DNA from: Streptomyces sp. ADI96-02
Lineage (GTDB): Bacteria; Actinomycetota; Actinomycetes; Streptomycetales; Streptomycetaceae
NCBI RefSeq assembly: GCF_003846185.1
Contig: NZ_ML123034.1
Location: 852,021-916,020, forward strand
Reading direction: 5' to 3'
Length of the DNA stretch: 64,000 bases
Shown here: in pieces, positions 1-12,906 of the stretch
How positions within the stretch are numbered: position 1 is the stretch's first letter
Layout of the letters: every line of letters begins with the position of its first letter
Notes under the pieces: generated by a model
Database searches by the model: none
What the model saw: the letters and a program-made list of their open reading frames with translations, nothing else
Told to the model about the DNA's origin: nothing
Position numbers and translations under genes: made by a program

Positions 1-242
1 CTAAGGGGTTCGGCGGTTCGCGGGCGGGCCGGACGGGAGGCTCACCTGCCCGTACGAGCGCGGCACGATCCGGACGGCGGCCGGGGGGCGTACGCGCGCC
101 GCGCACGCCCCGTGCGTAGGCACATACGCCCCGACAGCGTGACCACTTCCCGGGCTCGGGCGTTGGTCAAAGGAGATTGACCGAAGCGGGCCGCCCCGAC
201 CGTGGCCCGATCCCTTTCAACGCCGGTTCGAGAGGCTTCTTC

Positions 243-809
243 ATGGCCGACCACGCAACCCACGACGCCCAAGCGCGGGCCAGCCTGCATCTTCTGGTGC
301 GGGACATCGAGCGGGTCCGGCGGCAGGTGGACGCGCTGCGCACACTCACCGCCCAGCTGGGCAACGTCTACCGTCCGCGCCGCTCCGGCCCCTCCGCGGG
401 CTTCGTCGTCTACGGCAGGGCCCCGGCCCCCACCGTCCGCCTCGCCCAGGAGCTGCGGGACAGCGTCGAGACCCTGGTCACCGCGGCGGTCGACTTCGAC
501 CGCTCGCTCGGCTTCTCCTGGGACGCGGTGGGCTCGGCCCTCGGCGTCACCAAGCAGGCGGTGCACCGCCGTTACGGCTCCCGCCGGGCCGCGCCCCAGC
601 CCGCCGCCGAGGCGGGCGCCGAGACGCCCGCGACGCCCCGCCCGGTCGCCGTCCCCGGCGGACTGCCCGGGTCCGCCGCCCAGGCCGGCGATTCCGCCGT
701 CCCCGCGGTGCCCGCGGCGCGCGCGATGCCGCCGCAGTCCTCGACGGGCCGGCCGCCGCTGCGCGAGGACGTGCGCCCCGGCGCGTTCCCGGGCCCGCGC
801 AACGGCTGA
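243..809 (+). CDS. Small helix-turn-helix protein, function unknown
   Basis: The predicted protein has 188 residues. Residues about 90-112 ([20 protein letters not shown]) look like a helix-turn-helix of the type found in small actinobacterial DNA-binding or sigma-like proteins. The N-terminal ~85 residues are probably helical and the C-terminal ~75 residues are an Ala/Pro-rich, likely disordered tail. I chose the ATG at 243 because AGAGG lies 7 nt upstream. A TTG at 177 is in frame, but its AAAGGAG is only 1 nt away. The gene converges on priA, and a hairpin at 827-859 separates them. The family could not be named; a DNA-binding role is inferred only from the helix-turn-helix. Confidence 0.75.
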   Translation: MADHATHDAQARASLHLLVRDIERVRRQVDALRTLTAQLGNVYRPRRSGPSAGFVVYGRAPAPTVRLAQELRDSVETLVTAAVDFDRSLGFSWDAVGSALGVTKQAVHRRYGSRRAAPQPAAEAGAETPATPRPVAVPGGLPGSAAQAGDSAVPAVPAARAMPPQSSTGRPPLREDVRPGAFPGPRNG

Positions 810-826
810 CCCGTACGCCGCCCCCT

Positions 827-859
827 CTGCCCCACCGTGCCGGTCGCACGGCGGGGCAG
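827..859. terminator. Bidirectional terminator hairpin between the HTH gene and priA
   Basis: CTGCCCC (827-833) pairs with GGGGCAG (853-859), and CCGTGC (835-840) pairs with GCACGG (846-851). There is one unpaired base on each side and a 5-nt loop. It lies between two converging stop codons. Confidence 0.7.
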
Positions 860-904
860 TTCCGTCTCCCGCGCCGCCCCGTCTCCGGCACGGCGCAGAC
901 CGAC

Positions 905-3064
905 TCAGCCGATGTCGGGCGGGTCGATCCTGATCCGCACCTGATCGCCGCCGCCCTTGGCCGTCCGCGCCGCGCGAGCCTGCTTCAGCGCTCGTGCGAG
1001 CGCGGCGCCCCGCCCCGGCACCACCCGGATCAGGGCCCGCTCCCAGCTCTCGCCCGGCGGTGCGTCCCACGGCCGGCGCGGCCGTCCCGGCTCCGCCGCG
1101 GGCACCGGAACCGGGCCCAGGATCTCGGCCTCCGGCGGCAGCCCGGCCGTGGCCAGGAAGGACGCCAGGGACTCTGCGGGCCCGCTCACCGACGCCATCC
1201 GGGAGACCGGCGGGAAGCCGAGCTCGGCCCGCTCCGCCAGCTCCCGCCGGGCGAATCCGGCCGGGTCCCAGCGCACCAGGGCCTGCACCGGGCGCAGCGT
1301 CGGCTCGGCCACGACCACCACCGTGCCGCCCTCGTCCTGGCCCCGCACCAGGGCGCCGGCCGCCGTCCAGCGGCGCAGCGCCTCCTCCCCCGCCCGCAGG
1401 TCGGGCCTGTTGAGCATGGCCCAGCCGTCCAGCAGCAGCGCGGCGGCGTAACCGCCCTCGGCGACGGGCTCCGCGCCGGGCGTGCTGACGACCAGGGCGG
1501 GCGCGTCGGGGACGGCGTCCAGGACGTGATCGCGGCCCGACGTGCGCACGGGCACGGCGGGGAAGGCCCGCCCCAGCTCCTCGGCGGTGCGCCGCGCGCC
1601 GACGATCCGGGCGCGCAGCCGGGTGGCTCCGCACGCCTCGCAGTGCCAGGCGCGCTCGGCCCGGCCGCACCAGGCGCAGTTCAGGTCCTGCTGGTCGGGG
1701 GCCTCCAGCGGCCCGGCGCAGTGGCGGCAGCGGGCGGGCGTACGGCACAGCTCGCAGGCGAGCCGGGGGGCATAGCCCCGGCGGGGCACCTGGACGAGCA
1801 CCGGACCGGTGCGCAGGCCGTCGCGCACGGTCTGCCAGGCGAGGCTGGGCAGCCGGGCCGAGCGGGCGGCCCCGTCGCGGGCGAGTTCGCCGTCGCCGAC
1901 GGTACGGACGAGCGGGGCCGCGCGGCGCAGCCGCTCCCGGTCCGCGGCGAGCGGCAGCGCCCAGCCGCTCTCCACGAGCTGGGCGGCCTCGACGGTGCAG
2001 CTCGTGGAGCCGAGCAGGAAAGCGCACCGGCCCTGGGCGGCACGCAGCTCCAGCACCTCGCGGACGTGCGGGAAGGGGGCGTTGTCGTCGCTGTGGCTGG
2101 AGTCGCCGTCGTCCCAGACGGCGACCAGGCCCAGGTCCCTGACCGGGGCGAACATGGCGGCGCGGGTGCCGACGACGGCCCGGACCGAGCCGCGGCGCAC
2201 CGCCAGCCACTGGCGGTAGCGCTTCTCCGGGCCGGAGTCGGCGGTGAGCAGGGCGTGCCGGCCGGACCCGAGCACGTCGGTGAGGGCCGTGTCGACGCGG
2301 GCGGCGGACCGGCCGTCCGGGACGACGACGAGCGCGCCGCGACCGGAGGAGAGCGTCGCCGCGACGGCGCGGGCGATCTCGCCGGGCCAGTGCGGTCCGG
2401 GCAGGGCGGTCCACACCGCGCGCGGCGCGCCGCCCTCGGCCAGGGCCCGCAGGAAGGCGGGGCCCTGGGCGTACCGCTCCCAGCTGCCGGGGTCCGGGGC
2501 GGGCGGCGGCGGCAGCGGCTCCGGGGACGGCTTGGACTCGGCCCGTCCGTTGCGCGGGGGGACGGCGAGCTGGAGCACGTCGGCGAGGCTGCCGGCGTAC
2601 CGGTCGGCGACGGCGCGGGAGAGGGCCAGCAGCTCCGGTCCGAGGACCGGTTCGGGCGAGACGACGTAGGCGAGGGCGGCGAGCGCGCCCTGGTAGTCGG
2701 ACTCGGCGCGGCGCTCGATGAGGAAGCCGTCGATCAGGCCGCCGCCCTCGCGCCGTCCGCCCTGCACATTGCGCCCGCCGGCGCCGAACCGCACCCGCAC
2801 CCGCACGCCGGGCCGCGCGTCGGCGTCCAGCTCCTCGGGGACCGCGTAGTCGAAGTACTGGTCGAGGTGGAGGACGCCCTTGTTGACCAGCACGCGGGCG
2901 ACGGGCAGCTCCTTGGCCAGCGCCGCTCCGCGCCAGGTCCGCGGCTTGGCGCGCGGCACCTTGGCCCGGCGCACCGTCTCCCGGATCAGCGCGAGCTGCT
3001 CCGGCGCTCCGGCTCCGGGCTCGTCGGCGCCGGGCTCGTCGGCCTGCTCGTCTTCGCTGCTCAC
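905..3064 (-). CDS. priA: Primosomal protein N' (PriA-like, helicase motifs degenerate)
   Basis: Replication-restart protein of 719 residues, PriA family by overall layout. An N-terminal DNA-binding domain (about 50-150) precedes the helicase-like core. Eight cysteines (C437, C440, C446, C449, C463, C466, C475, C478) form the PriA zinc-binding region. The Walker A position (about 223-231) reads GPHWPGEIA instead of GSGKT, and the DEEH box position (about 316-325) reads VWDDGDSSHS. ATP hydrolysis and unwinding are therefore unlikely, as known for actinobacterial PriA. The GTG at 3064 has AGGA 8 nt upstream. A GTG at 3088 lacks a ribosome binding site. It sits downstream of metK on the same strand, in the order conserved in actinobacteria (metK-priA, normally followed by fmt). 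Confidence 0.93.
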   Translation of the reverse strand: MSSEDEQADEPGADEPGAGAPEQLALIRETVRRAKVPRAKPRTWRGAALAKELPVARVLVNKGVLHLDQYFDYAVPEELDADARPGVRVRVRFGAGGRNVQGGRREGGGLIDGFLIERRAESDYQGALAALAYVVSPEPVLGPELLALSRAVADRYAGSLADVLQLAVPPRNGRAESKPSPEPLPPPPAPDPGSWERYAQGPAFLRALAEGGAPRAVWTALPGPHWPGEIARAVAATLSSGRGALVVVPDGRSAARVDTALTDVLGSGRHALLTADSGPEKRYRQWLAVRRGSVRAVVGTRAAMFAPVRDLGLVAVWDDGDSSHSDDNAPFPHVREVLELRAAQGRCAFLLGSTSCTVEAAQLVESGWALPLAADRERLRRAAPLVRTVGDGELARDGAARSARLPSLAWQTVRDGLRTGPVLVQVPRRGYAPRLACELCRTPARCRHCAGPLEAPDQQDLNCAWCGRAERAWHCEACGATRLRARIVGARRTAEELGRAFPAVPVRTSGRDHVLDAVPDAPALVVSTPGAEPVAEGGYAAALLLDGWAMLNRPDLRAGEEALRRWTAAGALVRGQDEGGTVVVVAEPTLRPVQALVRWDPAGFARRELAERAELGFPPVSRMASVSGPAESLASFLATAGLPPEAEILGPVPVPAAEPGRPRRPWDAPPGESWERALIRVVPGRGAALARALKQARAARTAKGGGDQVRIRIDPPDIG

Positions 3065-3180
3065 AGCCAAATTCCTACCAGAAGCCACCGACAGCGGCCC
3101 CGGGCCCCACGGCCGCGACCACGCCGCCGGGGCCCGGCCACCGCGATCGGTGTCCGGGCCCCGGCAGTCGTGGCGGGCGT

Positions 3181-3199
3181 CGGTCCTCGTCGAGGACCG
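3181..3199 (-). terminator. metK terminator hairpin
   Basis: Perfect inverted repeat CGGTCCTCG / CGAGGACCG starting 9 nt after the metK stop codon. A second, longer inverted repeat (CCGGGCCCC at 3100-3108 with GGGGCCCGG at 3129-3137) lies between it and priA. Confidence 0.6.
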
Positions 3200-3207
3200 C
3201 GGCGGTC

Positions 3208-4416
3208 CTACAGGCCCGCGGCCGTCCGCAGGGCGTCCACGCGGTCGGTGCGCTCCCAGGTGAAGTCGGGAAGTTCGCGGCCGAAGTGGCCGTAGGCCGC
3301 GGTCTGCGCGTAGATCGGGCGGAGCAGGTCGAGGTCGCGGATGATCGCGGCCGGGCGGAGATCGAAGACCTCGCCGATGGCGTGCTCGATCTTCTCGGTG
3401 TCGACCGCCGCGGTGCCGAAGGTCTCGACGAACAGGCCCACCGGCTCGGCCTTGCCGATGGCGTACGCGACCTGGACCTCGCAGCGGGCGGCGAGGCCGG
3501 CGGCCACCACGTTCTTGGCGACCCAGCGCATCGCGTACGCGGCGGAGCGGTCGACCTTGGACGGGTCCTTGCCGGAGAAGGCGCCGCCGCCGTGGCGGGC
3601 CATGCCGCCGTAGGTGTCGATGATGATCTTGCGGCCGGTCAGGCCGGCGTCGCCCATCGGGCCGCCGATCTCGAAGCGGCCGGTCGGGTTGACGAGGAGC
3701 CGGTAGCCCTCGGTGTCCAGCTTGATGCCGTCCTCGACGAGCTGCGCGAGCACGTGCTCGACGACGAACTCGCGGATGTCCGGGGCGAGCAGCGAGTCCA
3801 GGTCGATGTCGCTGGCGTGCTGCGAGGAGACGACGACCGTGTCCAGCCGGATCGCCTTGTCGCCGTCGTACTCGATGGTGACCTGGGTCTTGCCGTCGGG
3901 GCGCAGGTAGGGGATGGTCCCGTTCTTGCGCACCTCGGACAGGCGCCGCGAGAGGCGGTGTGCGAGGTGGATCGGGAGCGGCATCAGCTCCGGCGTCTCG
4001 TCGCAGGCGTAGCCGAACATCAGGCCCTGGTCACCCGCGCCCTGCTTGTCGAGCTCGTCCTCGTCCCCTTCGACCCGCTTCTCGTACGCGGTGTCGACGC
4101 CCTGGGCGATGTCCGGCGACTGTGCGCCGATGGACACCGAGACGCCGCAGGAAGCGCCGTCGAAGCCCTTCTTGGAGGAGTCGTAGCCGATCTCCAGCAC
4201 CTTGTTGCGCACGAGGTTGGGGATGTCGGCGTAGGCCTTGGTCGTGACCTCGCCCGCGACATGCACCAGACCAGTGGTGATCAAGGTCTCGACGGCCACG
4301 CGCGAGGCGGGGTCCTCCCGCAGGAGGGCGTCGAGAATCGTGTCGCTGATCTGGTCAGCGATCTTGTCGGGGTGACCCTCGGTAACAGATTCCGAGGTGA
4401 AGAGACGGCGGGACAC
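3208..4416 (-). CDS. metK: S-adenosylmethionine synthase
   Basis: Makes S-adenosylmethionine from methionine and ATP; cytosolic homotetramer in the family. The 402-residue length is typical. Diagnostic motifs are GHPDK (14-18), the adenosine-binding GAGDQG (126-131) and the Gly-rich phosphate loop [16 protein letters not shown] (276-291). The start is GTG with AGGGAG about 5 nt upstream. It lies downstream of coaBC with a 199-nt gap, so it probably has its own promoter. I found no SAM riboswitch signature in that gap. Confidence 0.98.
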   Translation of the reverse strand: MSRRLFTSESVTEGHPDKIADQISDTILDALLREDPASRVAVETLITTGLVHVAGEVTTKAYADIPNLVRNKVLEIGYDSSKKGFDGASCGVSVSIGAQSPDIAQGVDTAYEKRVEGDEDELDKQGAGDQGLMFGYACDETPELMPLPIHLAHRLSRRLSEVRKNGTIPYLRPDGKTQVTIEYDGDKAIRLDTVVVSSQHASDIDLDSLLAPDIREFVVEHVLAQLVEDGIKLDTEGYRLLVNPTGRFEIGGPMGDAGLTGRKIIIDTYGGMARHGGGAFSGKDPSKVDRSAAYAMRWVAKNVVAAGLAARCEVQVAYAIGKAEPVGLFVETFGTAAVDTEKIEHAIGEVFDLRPAAIIRDLDLLRPIYAQTAAYGHFGRELPDFTWERTDRVDALRTAAGL

Positions 4417-4615
4417 ATCGCTCCCTGGGGTTGCAGCGGCTGCTGGCTGATCATGGGTGGTGCGGCCGGGAGCTGCGCCCGGCGCGTACCGTCGGCCAGT
4501 TTATCGGTCGCATCCGGTGACCGGGCCATCCGTCTCGCCCTTCGGGAGCTCGGTGTCCGTGATCACGCGGGATGCCAGTAGGACAATCCACCCGTAAAGG
4601 CGGTTAATTTACCCG

Positions 4616-5860
4616 TTATGAGCCAGTTTCGCTCGCCCGGGGGGTGGATTGTGACATCTCACTGAATCGTCCGGAAACCACATCCCAGACCGTGTCGGCA
4701 AGCGCTTCCTTGGGGCCGTGGGGCACCGCCGTCTCCGTCCCGTCCGCGGCGAGGACGACCGCTTCGTTCTCCTCGGAGCCGAAGGTCCTGCTCTCCCCCA
4801 CCTCGTTGACCACGAGCAGATCGCAGCCCTTGCGGCGGAGCTTGTCGCGGCCGTTGGCCAGCACGTCGTCCGTCTCGGCGGCGAAGCCCACGACGATCTG
4901 GTCCGGCCGGGCCCGCTCCGCGGAGATCTCGGCGAGGATGTCGGGGTTGCGGACCAGGGCCACGGTCGGGGCCTCCTGGCCGTCCTTCTTCTTGATCTTG
5001 CCCGGGGCGTACTCGGCCGGCCGGAAATCGGCCACCGCGGCGGCCATGACCACGATGTCCGCCTCGGGCGCGGCCTTGAGCACGGCCTCCCGCAGCTGCA
5101 CCGCCGTGCCGACGCGCAGGACGTCGGCCCCGGCGGGGTCGGGAAGACCCGTGTTGGCCTCGATCAGGGTGACCCGGGCGCCACGGGCCACCGCCGTGCG
5201 CGCCAGCGCGTAGCCCTGCTTGCCGGAGGAGCGGTTGCCCAGGTAGCGGACCGGGTCCAGCGGTTCGCGGGTGCCGCCCGCGCTGATCACCACATGGCGG
5301 CCGGCCAGATCAGGGGCCCGCACCCCGCGCGCCAGCACCCGGCGGCAGACCTCGAAGATCTCGCCCGGGTCGGGCAGCCGGCCCTTGCCCGTGTCCACCC
5401 CGGTGAGGCGGCCGACGGCGGGCTCGACGACGACGGCGCCCCGGCGGCGCAGCGTGGCGACGTTCTCCCGGGTGGCCGGGTGCTCCCACATCTCGGTGTG
5501 CATGGCCGGGGCGAAGACCACCGGGCAGCGTGCGGTCAGGAGCGTGTTGGTGAGCAGGTCGTCGGCGAGTCCGTGGGCGGCCTTGGCCAGCATGTCCGCG
5601 GTGGCCGGGGCGACCACCACGAGGTCGGCGCCCTGCCCGATCCGTACGTGCGGGACCTCGTGCACGTCGTCCCAGACCTCGGCGGAGACCGGGTGGCCGG
5701 AGAGCGCCGACCAGGTGGCCGCGCCCACGAAGTGCAGCGAGGAGGCGGTCGGAACGACCCGTACGTCGTGCCCGGACTCGGTCAGCCGGCGCAGCAGCTC
5801 GCACGCCTTGTAGGCGGCGATGCCCCCGCTCACCCCCAGGACCACCTTCGGCTTGTGCAC
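4616..5860 (-). CDS. coaBC: Bifunctional phosphopantothenoylcysteine decarboxylase / phosphopantothenate-cysteine ligase
   Basis: Catalyses two consecutive steps of coenzyme A synthesis. The 414-residue protein has an N-terminal flavodoxin-like CoaC domain (1-180) with catalytic His71 and the substrate loop PAMHTEMW (118-125); His replaces the more usual Asn of PxMN, as often seen in actinobacteria. The C-terminal CoaB domain (187-414) has SAGGTREP (193-200), NRSSGKQG (209-216), and further on KIKKK and NPDIL. The GTG at 5860 is chosen because GGGGAG lies 5 nt upstream and translation then begins MHKPKVVLGVSGG, the family start. The open frame continues 25 codons upstream without a ribosome binding site. 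Confidence 0.97.
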   Translation of the reverse strand: MHKPKVVLGVSGGIAAYKACELLRRLTESGHDVRVVPTASSLHFVGAATWSALSGHPVSAEVWDDVHEVPHVRIGQGADLVVVAPATADMLAKAAHGLADDLLTNTLLTARCPVVFAPAMHTEMWEHPATRENVATLRRRGAVVVEPAVGRLTGVDTGKGRLPDPGEIFEVCRRVLARGVRAPDLAGRHVVISAGGTREPLDPVRYLGNRSSGKQGYALARTAVARGARVTLIEANTGLPDPAGADVLRVGTAVQLREAVLKAAPEADIVVMAAAVADFRPAEYAPGKIKKKDGQEAPTVALVRNPDILAEISAERARPDQIVVGFAAETDDVLANGRDKLRRKGCDLLVVNEVGESRTFGSEENEAVVLAADGTETAVPHGPKEALADTVWDVVSGRFSEMSQSTPRASETGS

Positions 5861-5949
5861 TGCGTCTCCCCGCACTCGGCAACGTATCGGCAACGTGTCC
5901 GTCCCATGCTGCCTCACCGCGCTGCCGCCGTTCACCCGGGCCCGGACAC

Positions 5950-5986
5950 ACCTCAGGCCCGGCGGGCGGGCCGCCGGGCCTGAGGT
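5950..5986 (-). terminator. rpoZ terminator hairpin
   Basis: A 16-bp perfect stem (5950-5965 with 5971-5986) with the 5-nt loop GCGGG, located 17 nt after the rpoZ stop codon and upstream of coaBC. Confidence 0.8.
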
Positions 5987-6003
5987 GAAGGTGGTGCTGC
6001 CGC

Positions 6004-6276
6004 CTACTGCGCGGGGCCCTCGATGGCCTCGGAGGTCAGCAGGCCCGCGTTGATCTCGCGGAGCGCGATCGAGAGCGGCTTCTCGTGGACGTGGGTGTCG
6101 ACGAGCGGACCGACGTACTCGAGGAGGCCTTCGCCGAGCTGCGAGTAGTACGCGTTGATCTGGCGGGCGCGCTTGGCCGCGTAGATCACCAGGCTGTACT
6201 TCGAGTCGGTGGCCTCGAGGAGCTCATCAATCGGCGGGTTGATGATGCCCTCGGGCGTGGTGATGGAAGAGGACAC
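6004..6276 (-). CDS. rpoZ: DNA-directed RNA polymerase omega subunit
   Basis: The 90-residue omega subunit helps assemble RNA polymerase by holding the beta-prime subunit. The core helix with [20 protein letters not shown] (residues about 25-44) is diagnostic. The GTG at 6276 gives [15 protein letters not shown], the expected actinobacterial start; the frame extends 10 codons further without reason. It lies between gmk and coaBC on the same strand, the usual gmk-rpoZ-coaBC order. A strong terminator follows it. Confidence 0.97.
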   Translation of the reverse strand: MSSSITTPEGIINPPIDELLEATDSKYSLVIYAAKRARQINAYYSQLGEGLLEYVGPLVDTHVHEKPLSIALREINAGLLTSEAIEGPAQ

Positions 6277-6301
6277 TCTCTGCCTTCCGAAGGGGGTAAA
6301 G

Positions 6302-6319
6302 GTCAAAGAAATCTTTGAC
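6302..6319. repeat. Perfect 18-bp inverted repeat upstream of rpoZ
   Basis: GTCAAAG-AAAT-CTTTGAC, 25 bp upstream of the rpoZ start, in the 96-bp gap between gmk and rpoZ. It is AT-rich compared with its surroundings. It could be an operator or an RNA hairpin in the rpoZ leader; nothing identifies the partner. Confidence 0.5.
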
Positions 6320-6372
6320 AGTGCGGGCTCCGGCCGTCCGGCGGTGAACCGGGCCCCGTGTCGGCGGTTGTC

Positions 6373-6990
6373 TCAGCCGCTGCTGTCAGGGAGGTCGGAA
6401 GCCTGCAGCATCAAGGCTAGCAGCTCACGCGCCACATCCTCGACGGAGGTGTTGACGAGCGTCGTATCGAACTCGGACTCGGCGGCCAGTTCGATCCGGG
6501 CGGCGGCCAGCCGGCGCTCGATGACCTCGGGCGCCTCGGTGCCCCGGCCGGTGAGCCGGCGCACCAGCTCGTCCCAGCTCGGCGGGGCCAGGAAGACCAG
6601 GCGCGCGTCGGCCATCGACTGGCGCACCAGCCGGGCGCCCTGGAGGTCGATCTCCAGGAGGACCGGCTCCCCGGCCTCCAGCCGGTCCAGTACGGCGCGG
6701 CGCGGCGTGCCGTAGCGGTTGCCCGCGAACTCGGCCCACTCCAGCAGTTCGCCGTTGGCGACGAGCTTGTCGAACTCCTCGTCGTCCACGAAGAAGTAGT
6801 GGACGCCGTTGCGCTCCCCGGGGCGCGGCTTGCGGGTCGTCGCCGACACGGAGAGCCAGACCTCGGGGTGAACGGTGCGCATATGAGCGACGACCGTGCT
6901 CTTGCCGACGCCCGAAGGGCCGGAGAGCACGGTCAGCCGCGGACGTACGTCCGGGGGTACGGGGGACGTCCCCCGGGATGTTGCAGCCAT
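6373..6990 (-). CDS. gmk: Guanylate kinase
   Basis: Phosphorylates GMP to GDP using ATP. The 205-residue protein has the P-loop GPSGVGKST (24-32), the GMP-binding RKPRPGE and YFF segments, and the guanylate kinase signature [17 protein letters not shown] region at about 50-68. Cytosolic. It lies 38 nt downstream of mihF and upstream of rpoZ on the same strand, so it may be cotranscribed with mihF. Confidence 0.97.
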   Translation of the reverse strand: MAATSRGTSPVPPDVRPRLTVLSGPSGVGKSTVVAHMRTVHPEVWLSVSATTRKPRPGERNGVHYFFVDDEEFDKLVANGELLEWAEFAGNRYGTPRRAVLDRLEAGEPVLLEIDLQGARLVRQSMADARLVFLAPPSWDELVRRLTGRGTEAPEVIERRLAAARIELAAESEFDTTLVNTSVEDVARELLALMLQASDLPDSSG

Positions 6991-7028
6991 GGAGCGATTA
7001 TCCAGGTTCTCAGGGGTGCCTGAGAACG

Positions 7029-7352
7029 TCAGGCGGCGCCGCCGCCGAACTCGCGCTCCAGGGATGCGATCTGGTTGGAGCCGAGCCCCCGGACCCGGCG
7101 GCTCTCGGAGATGCCGAGACGCTCCATGATCTGCTTGGCACGGACCTTGCCGACTCCCGGCAGGGACTCCAGGAGGGCGGAGACCTTCATCTTCCCGATG
7201 ACGTCGTTCTCCTGGCCCTGCTTGATGACCTCGTGGAGGGAGGCGCCGGAGTGCTTGAGTCGATTCTTGACCTCGGCCCGCTCCCGGCGAGCCGCGGCGG
7301 CCTTTTCGAGCGCGGCTGCGCGCTGTTCAGGGGTAAGGGGCGGAAGAGCCAC
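7029..7352 (-). CDS. mihF: Integration host factor, actinobacterial type (sIHF)
   Basis: A 107-residue nucleoid-associated protein, unrelated in fold to the alpha/beta IHF of proteobacteria. In Streptomyces the family shapes the nucleoid and affects sporulation and antibiotic production. The N-terminal half is a charged helix ([20 protein letters not shown]). The C-terminal half contains a helix-two-turn-helix motif ([18 protein letters not shown], about 64-81), which binds DNA without sequence specificity. The start is GTG. It sits directly upstream of gmk, as in mycobacteria. Confidence 0.96.
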   Translation of the reverse strand: MALPPLTPEQRAAALEKAAAARRERAEVKNRLKHSGASLHEVIKQGQENDVIGKMKVSALLESLPGVGKVRAKQIMERLGISESRRVRGLGSNQIASLEREFGGGAA

Positions 7353-7504
7353 GCCTACGTCACCTCGGATGTCGATCTGTCGGATACGGACCGGTGGGGA
7401 AGCTGGACGCCCCTCACCTGCTGAGCAACGAACACGCTGTGCTCGTTGGCTCTCGACGGAGACTAGCGGCCAAGGCCGCTGTAGTCAGCGAGAACAGACG
7501 AAAA

Positions 7505-7532
7505 GTCCTGGTCAGCCTTGGCCGACCAGGAC
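7505..7532 (-). terminator. Intrinsic terminator of the pyr operon
   Basis: On the minus strand GTCCTGGTC pairs with GACCAGGAC, with an inner GCC/GGC helix, and is followed by TTTTCGTCTGTTC. It lies 58 nt after the pyrF stop. The T-rich tail is unusual for this GC-rich sequence and supports factor-independent termination. Confidence 0.8.
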
Positions 7533-7590
7533 ATTTCTGACATAACAACCGAGTTTTGCGTCAGTAATTCGTCAACACGCTGTAAACGTG

Positions 7591-8436
7591 TCAGGGTCGA
7601 CTGCCGGAGACGGCCTCGCGGATCTCGTCCGCGAACCGTTCGGCGGCCTCGCGCAGCCCTGCCGCGTCCGGGCCGTGGCGCAGCACGCCCCGGCTCACGC
7701 TGGGCACCACGTTGCCGACCTGGCCGCCGAAGACCGCCGGCAGATCCGCCGGGGTCGCGCCCTGGGCCCCGATGCCGGGCGCGAGGAGCGGCCCGTTGAT
7801 CGCCAGGTCCGCCCCCGCGTCGCCGAGCGTCGCGCCGACCACCGCGCCGACCGAGCCGAGCGGCGCGGCGCCCGCGTTCTCGGCGGCCATGTGGTCGAGC
7901 ATCAGCTGCGCCAGCGAGCGGCCGCCGGCAGCCGTGGCGCGCTGGACCTCGGCGCCCTCCGGATTGGAGGTGAGGGCCAGCACGAAGACGCCGGACCCCG
8001 AGGCCGCCGCCGCGTCCAGGGCCGGGCGCAGCGAACCGAAGCCGAGGTACGGCGAGACGGTGAGCGCGTCGGAGAACAGCGGGGAGCCGGGGTCGAGGTA
8101 GGTCGCGGCGTAGGCGCCCATCGTGGAGCCGATGTCGCCGCGCTTGGCGTCCATCAGGACCAGGGCCCCGGCCGCCCGCGCCTCCTCGACGGCCTTCTCC
8201 AGGACCGCGGTGCCGCGTGAGCCGAAGCGCTCGAAGAACGCGGACTGCGGCTTGAGGACGGCGACCCGGTCGGCGAGGGCCTCGACGACGGTGCGGGTGA
8301 AGCGCTCCAGACCGGCGACGTCGTCGGCCAGGCCCCAGGAGGTGAGCAGCGAGGCGTGCGGGTCGATGCCGACGCAGAGCGGTCCGCGGGTGTCCATGGC
8401 GTGGCGCAGGCGGGCGCCGAAGGGCTGGGGCGTCAC
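7591..8436 (-). CDS. pyrF: Orotidine-5'-phosphate decarboxylase
   Basis: Last step of UMP synthesis, decarboxylating OMP. The 281-residue length and the motif [12 protein letters not shown], with catalytic Lys98, assign it to the type 2 subfamily used by actinobacteria. Its start overlaps the pyrD stop by 4 nt, so translation is probably coupled. It is the last gene of the pyr operon and is followed by a terminator. Confidence 0.97.
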   Translation of the reverse strand: MTPQPFGARLRHAMDTRGPLCVGIDPHASLLTSWGLADDVAGLERFTRTVVEALADRVAVLKPQSAFFERFGSRGTAVLEKAVEEARAAGALVLMDAKRGDIGSTMGAYAATYLDPGSPLFSDALTVSPYLGFGSLRPALDAAAASGSGVFVLALTSNPEGAEVQRATAAGGRSLAQLMLDHMAAENAGAAPLGSVGAVVGATLGDAGADLAINGPLLAPGIGAQGATPADLPAVFGGQVGNVVPSVSRGVLRHGPDAAGLREAAERFADEIREAVSGSRP

Positions 8437-9545
8437 CGGTCGGCCTTCTTCCGGGTCTCGGCGCCGACGGCTTCGGCGAGGGTGGCGTACGGGGAGGCGG
8501 CCAGCCGGGCGGCGAGGCCGCGGTGGACGGCGCGGGCGTAGAACGGCCCCTCGTAGACGAAGGCGCTGTAGCCCTGGACCAGGGTGGCCCCGGCCAGGAT
8601 GCGCTGCCAGGCGTCCTCGGCGTTCTCGACGCCTCCGACACCCACCAGGGTGATCCTGTCGCCCACCCGGGCGTACAGGCGGCTCAGGACCTCCAGGGAG
8701 CGTTCCTTGAGCGGGGCGCCGGAGAGTCCGCCGGTCTCCGCGACCAGGCCGGGAGCCGACCTCAGGCCCAGCCCCTCGCGGGCGATGGTGGTGTTGGTGG
8801 CGATGACGCCGTCCAGACCCAGCTCCACAGCGAGGTCGGCGACGGCGTCGACGTCCTCGTCCGCGAGGTCGGGGGCGATCTTGACGAGCAGCGGCACGCG
8901 TCGGACGGTGACCGTGCGGTCGGCCGCCTCGCGCACGGCGGTCAGCAGCGGGCGCAGCGACTCGGTGGCCTGGAGGTCGCGCAGGCCGGGGGTGTTGGGC
9001 GAGGAGACGTTGACGACCAGGTAGTCGGCGTGCGCGGCCAGCCGCTCGGTGGACTTCACGTAGTCGGCGACGGCCTCGGCCTCCGGCACCGCCTTGGTCT
9101 TGCCGATGTTGACGCCGACGGTGGTGCGGAAGACCGGCCTGCGGGCGGCCAGGCGGGCGGCGACGGCGGCGGAGCCCTCGTTGTTGAAGCCCATGCGGTT
9201 GATCAGCGCGCGGTCCGCGACCAGGCGGAAGAGGCGTCGCTTCGGGTTGCCGGGCTGGGGCTCGCCGGTGACGGTGCCGATCTCGACGTGGTCGAAGCCG
9301 AGCATCGCCATGCCGTCGATGGCGACGGCGTTCTTGTCGAAGCCCGCGGCCAGCCCGAACGGGCCGTGCATCCGCAGGCCGAGGGCCTCGGTGCGCAGCT
9401 CCTTGTGGCGGGGGGCCAGGGCGGCGGCGGCGAGGGTGCGCAGCACCGGGACGCGGGCGGCGAGGCGGATCCAGCGGAAGGCGGCGTGGTGGGCCCGCTC
9501 GGGGTCCATCCGCCGGAAGACCAGCCGGAAGAAGAGCTTGTACAT
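8433..9545 (-). CDS. pyrD: Dihydroorotate dehydrogenase (quinone), class 2
   Basis: FMN enzyme oxidising dihydroorotate to orotate with quinone as acceptor. The 370-residue protein carries the N-terminal amphipathic helical extension (1-45, [20 protein letters not shown]) that attaches class 2 enzymes to the membrane. The active-site loop [12 protein letters not shown] (179-190) supplies the catalytic serine. FMN-binding segments include GFDKNA (68-73). It overlaps pyrF by 4 nt. A 12-bp hairpin lies between carB and this gene, after which GAGGACACC precedes the ATG. Confidence 0.97.
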   Translation of the reverse strand: MYKLFFRLVFRRMDPERAHHAAFRWIRLAARVPVLRTLAAAALAPRHKELRTEALGLRMHGPFGLAAGFDKNAVAIDGMAMLGFDHVEIGTVTGEPQPGNPKRRLFRLVADRALINRMGFNNEGSAAVAARLAARRPVFRTTVGVNIGKTKAVPEAEAVADYVKSTERLAAHADYLVVNVSSPNTPGLRDLQATESLRPLLTAVREAADRTVTVRRVPLLVKIAPDLADEDVDAVADLAVELGLDGVIATNTTIAREGLGLRSAPGLVAETGGLSGAPLKERSLEVLSRLYARVGDRITLVGVGGVENAEDAWQRILAGATLVQGYSAFVYEGPFYARAVHRGLAARLAASPYATLAEAVGAETRKKADR

Positions 9546-9560
9546 GGTGTCCTCACGGAG

Positions 9561-9588
9561 AGGGGGACACCGTTTCCGGTGTCCCCCT
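9561..9588 (-). terminator. Hairpin between carB and pyrD
   Basis: Perfect 12-bp stem AGGGGGACACCG / CGGTGTCCCCCT with a TTTC loop, starting 9 nt after the carB stop and ending 15 nt before the pyrD start. It may partially terminate transcription or protect the mRNA end, giving unequal expression inside the operon. Confidence 0.65.
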
Positions 9589-9597
9589 GCTGGGCTG

Positions 9598-12898
<3,301 letters not shown>

Positions 12899-12906
<8 letters not shown>

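Noticed and set aside
1..242. Partial gene at the left edge
   Set aside because: No frame in this interval shows a recognisable product; the first supported start is at 243.
1526..3295. Long plus-strand open frame over priA (589 codons)
   Set aside because: Antisense shadow. Its Ala/Gly/Arg-rich product matches no family, while the minus strand encodes a full PriA with correct motifs.
4417..4615. SAM riboswitch before metK
   Set aside because: No conserved SAM-I, SAM-II or SAM-IV core is visible in this gap.
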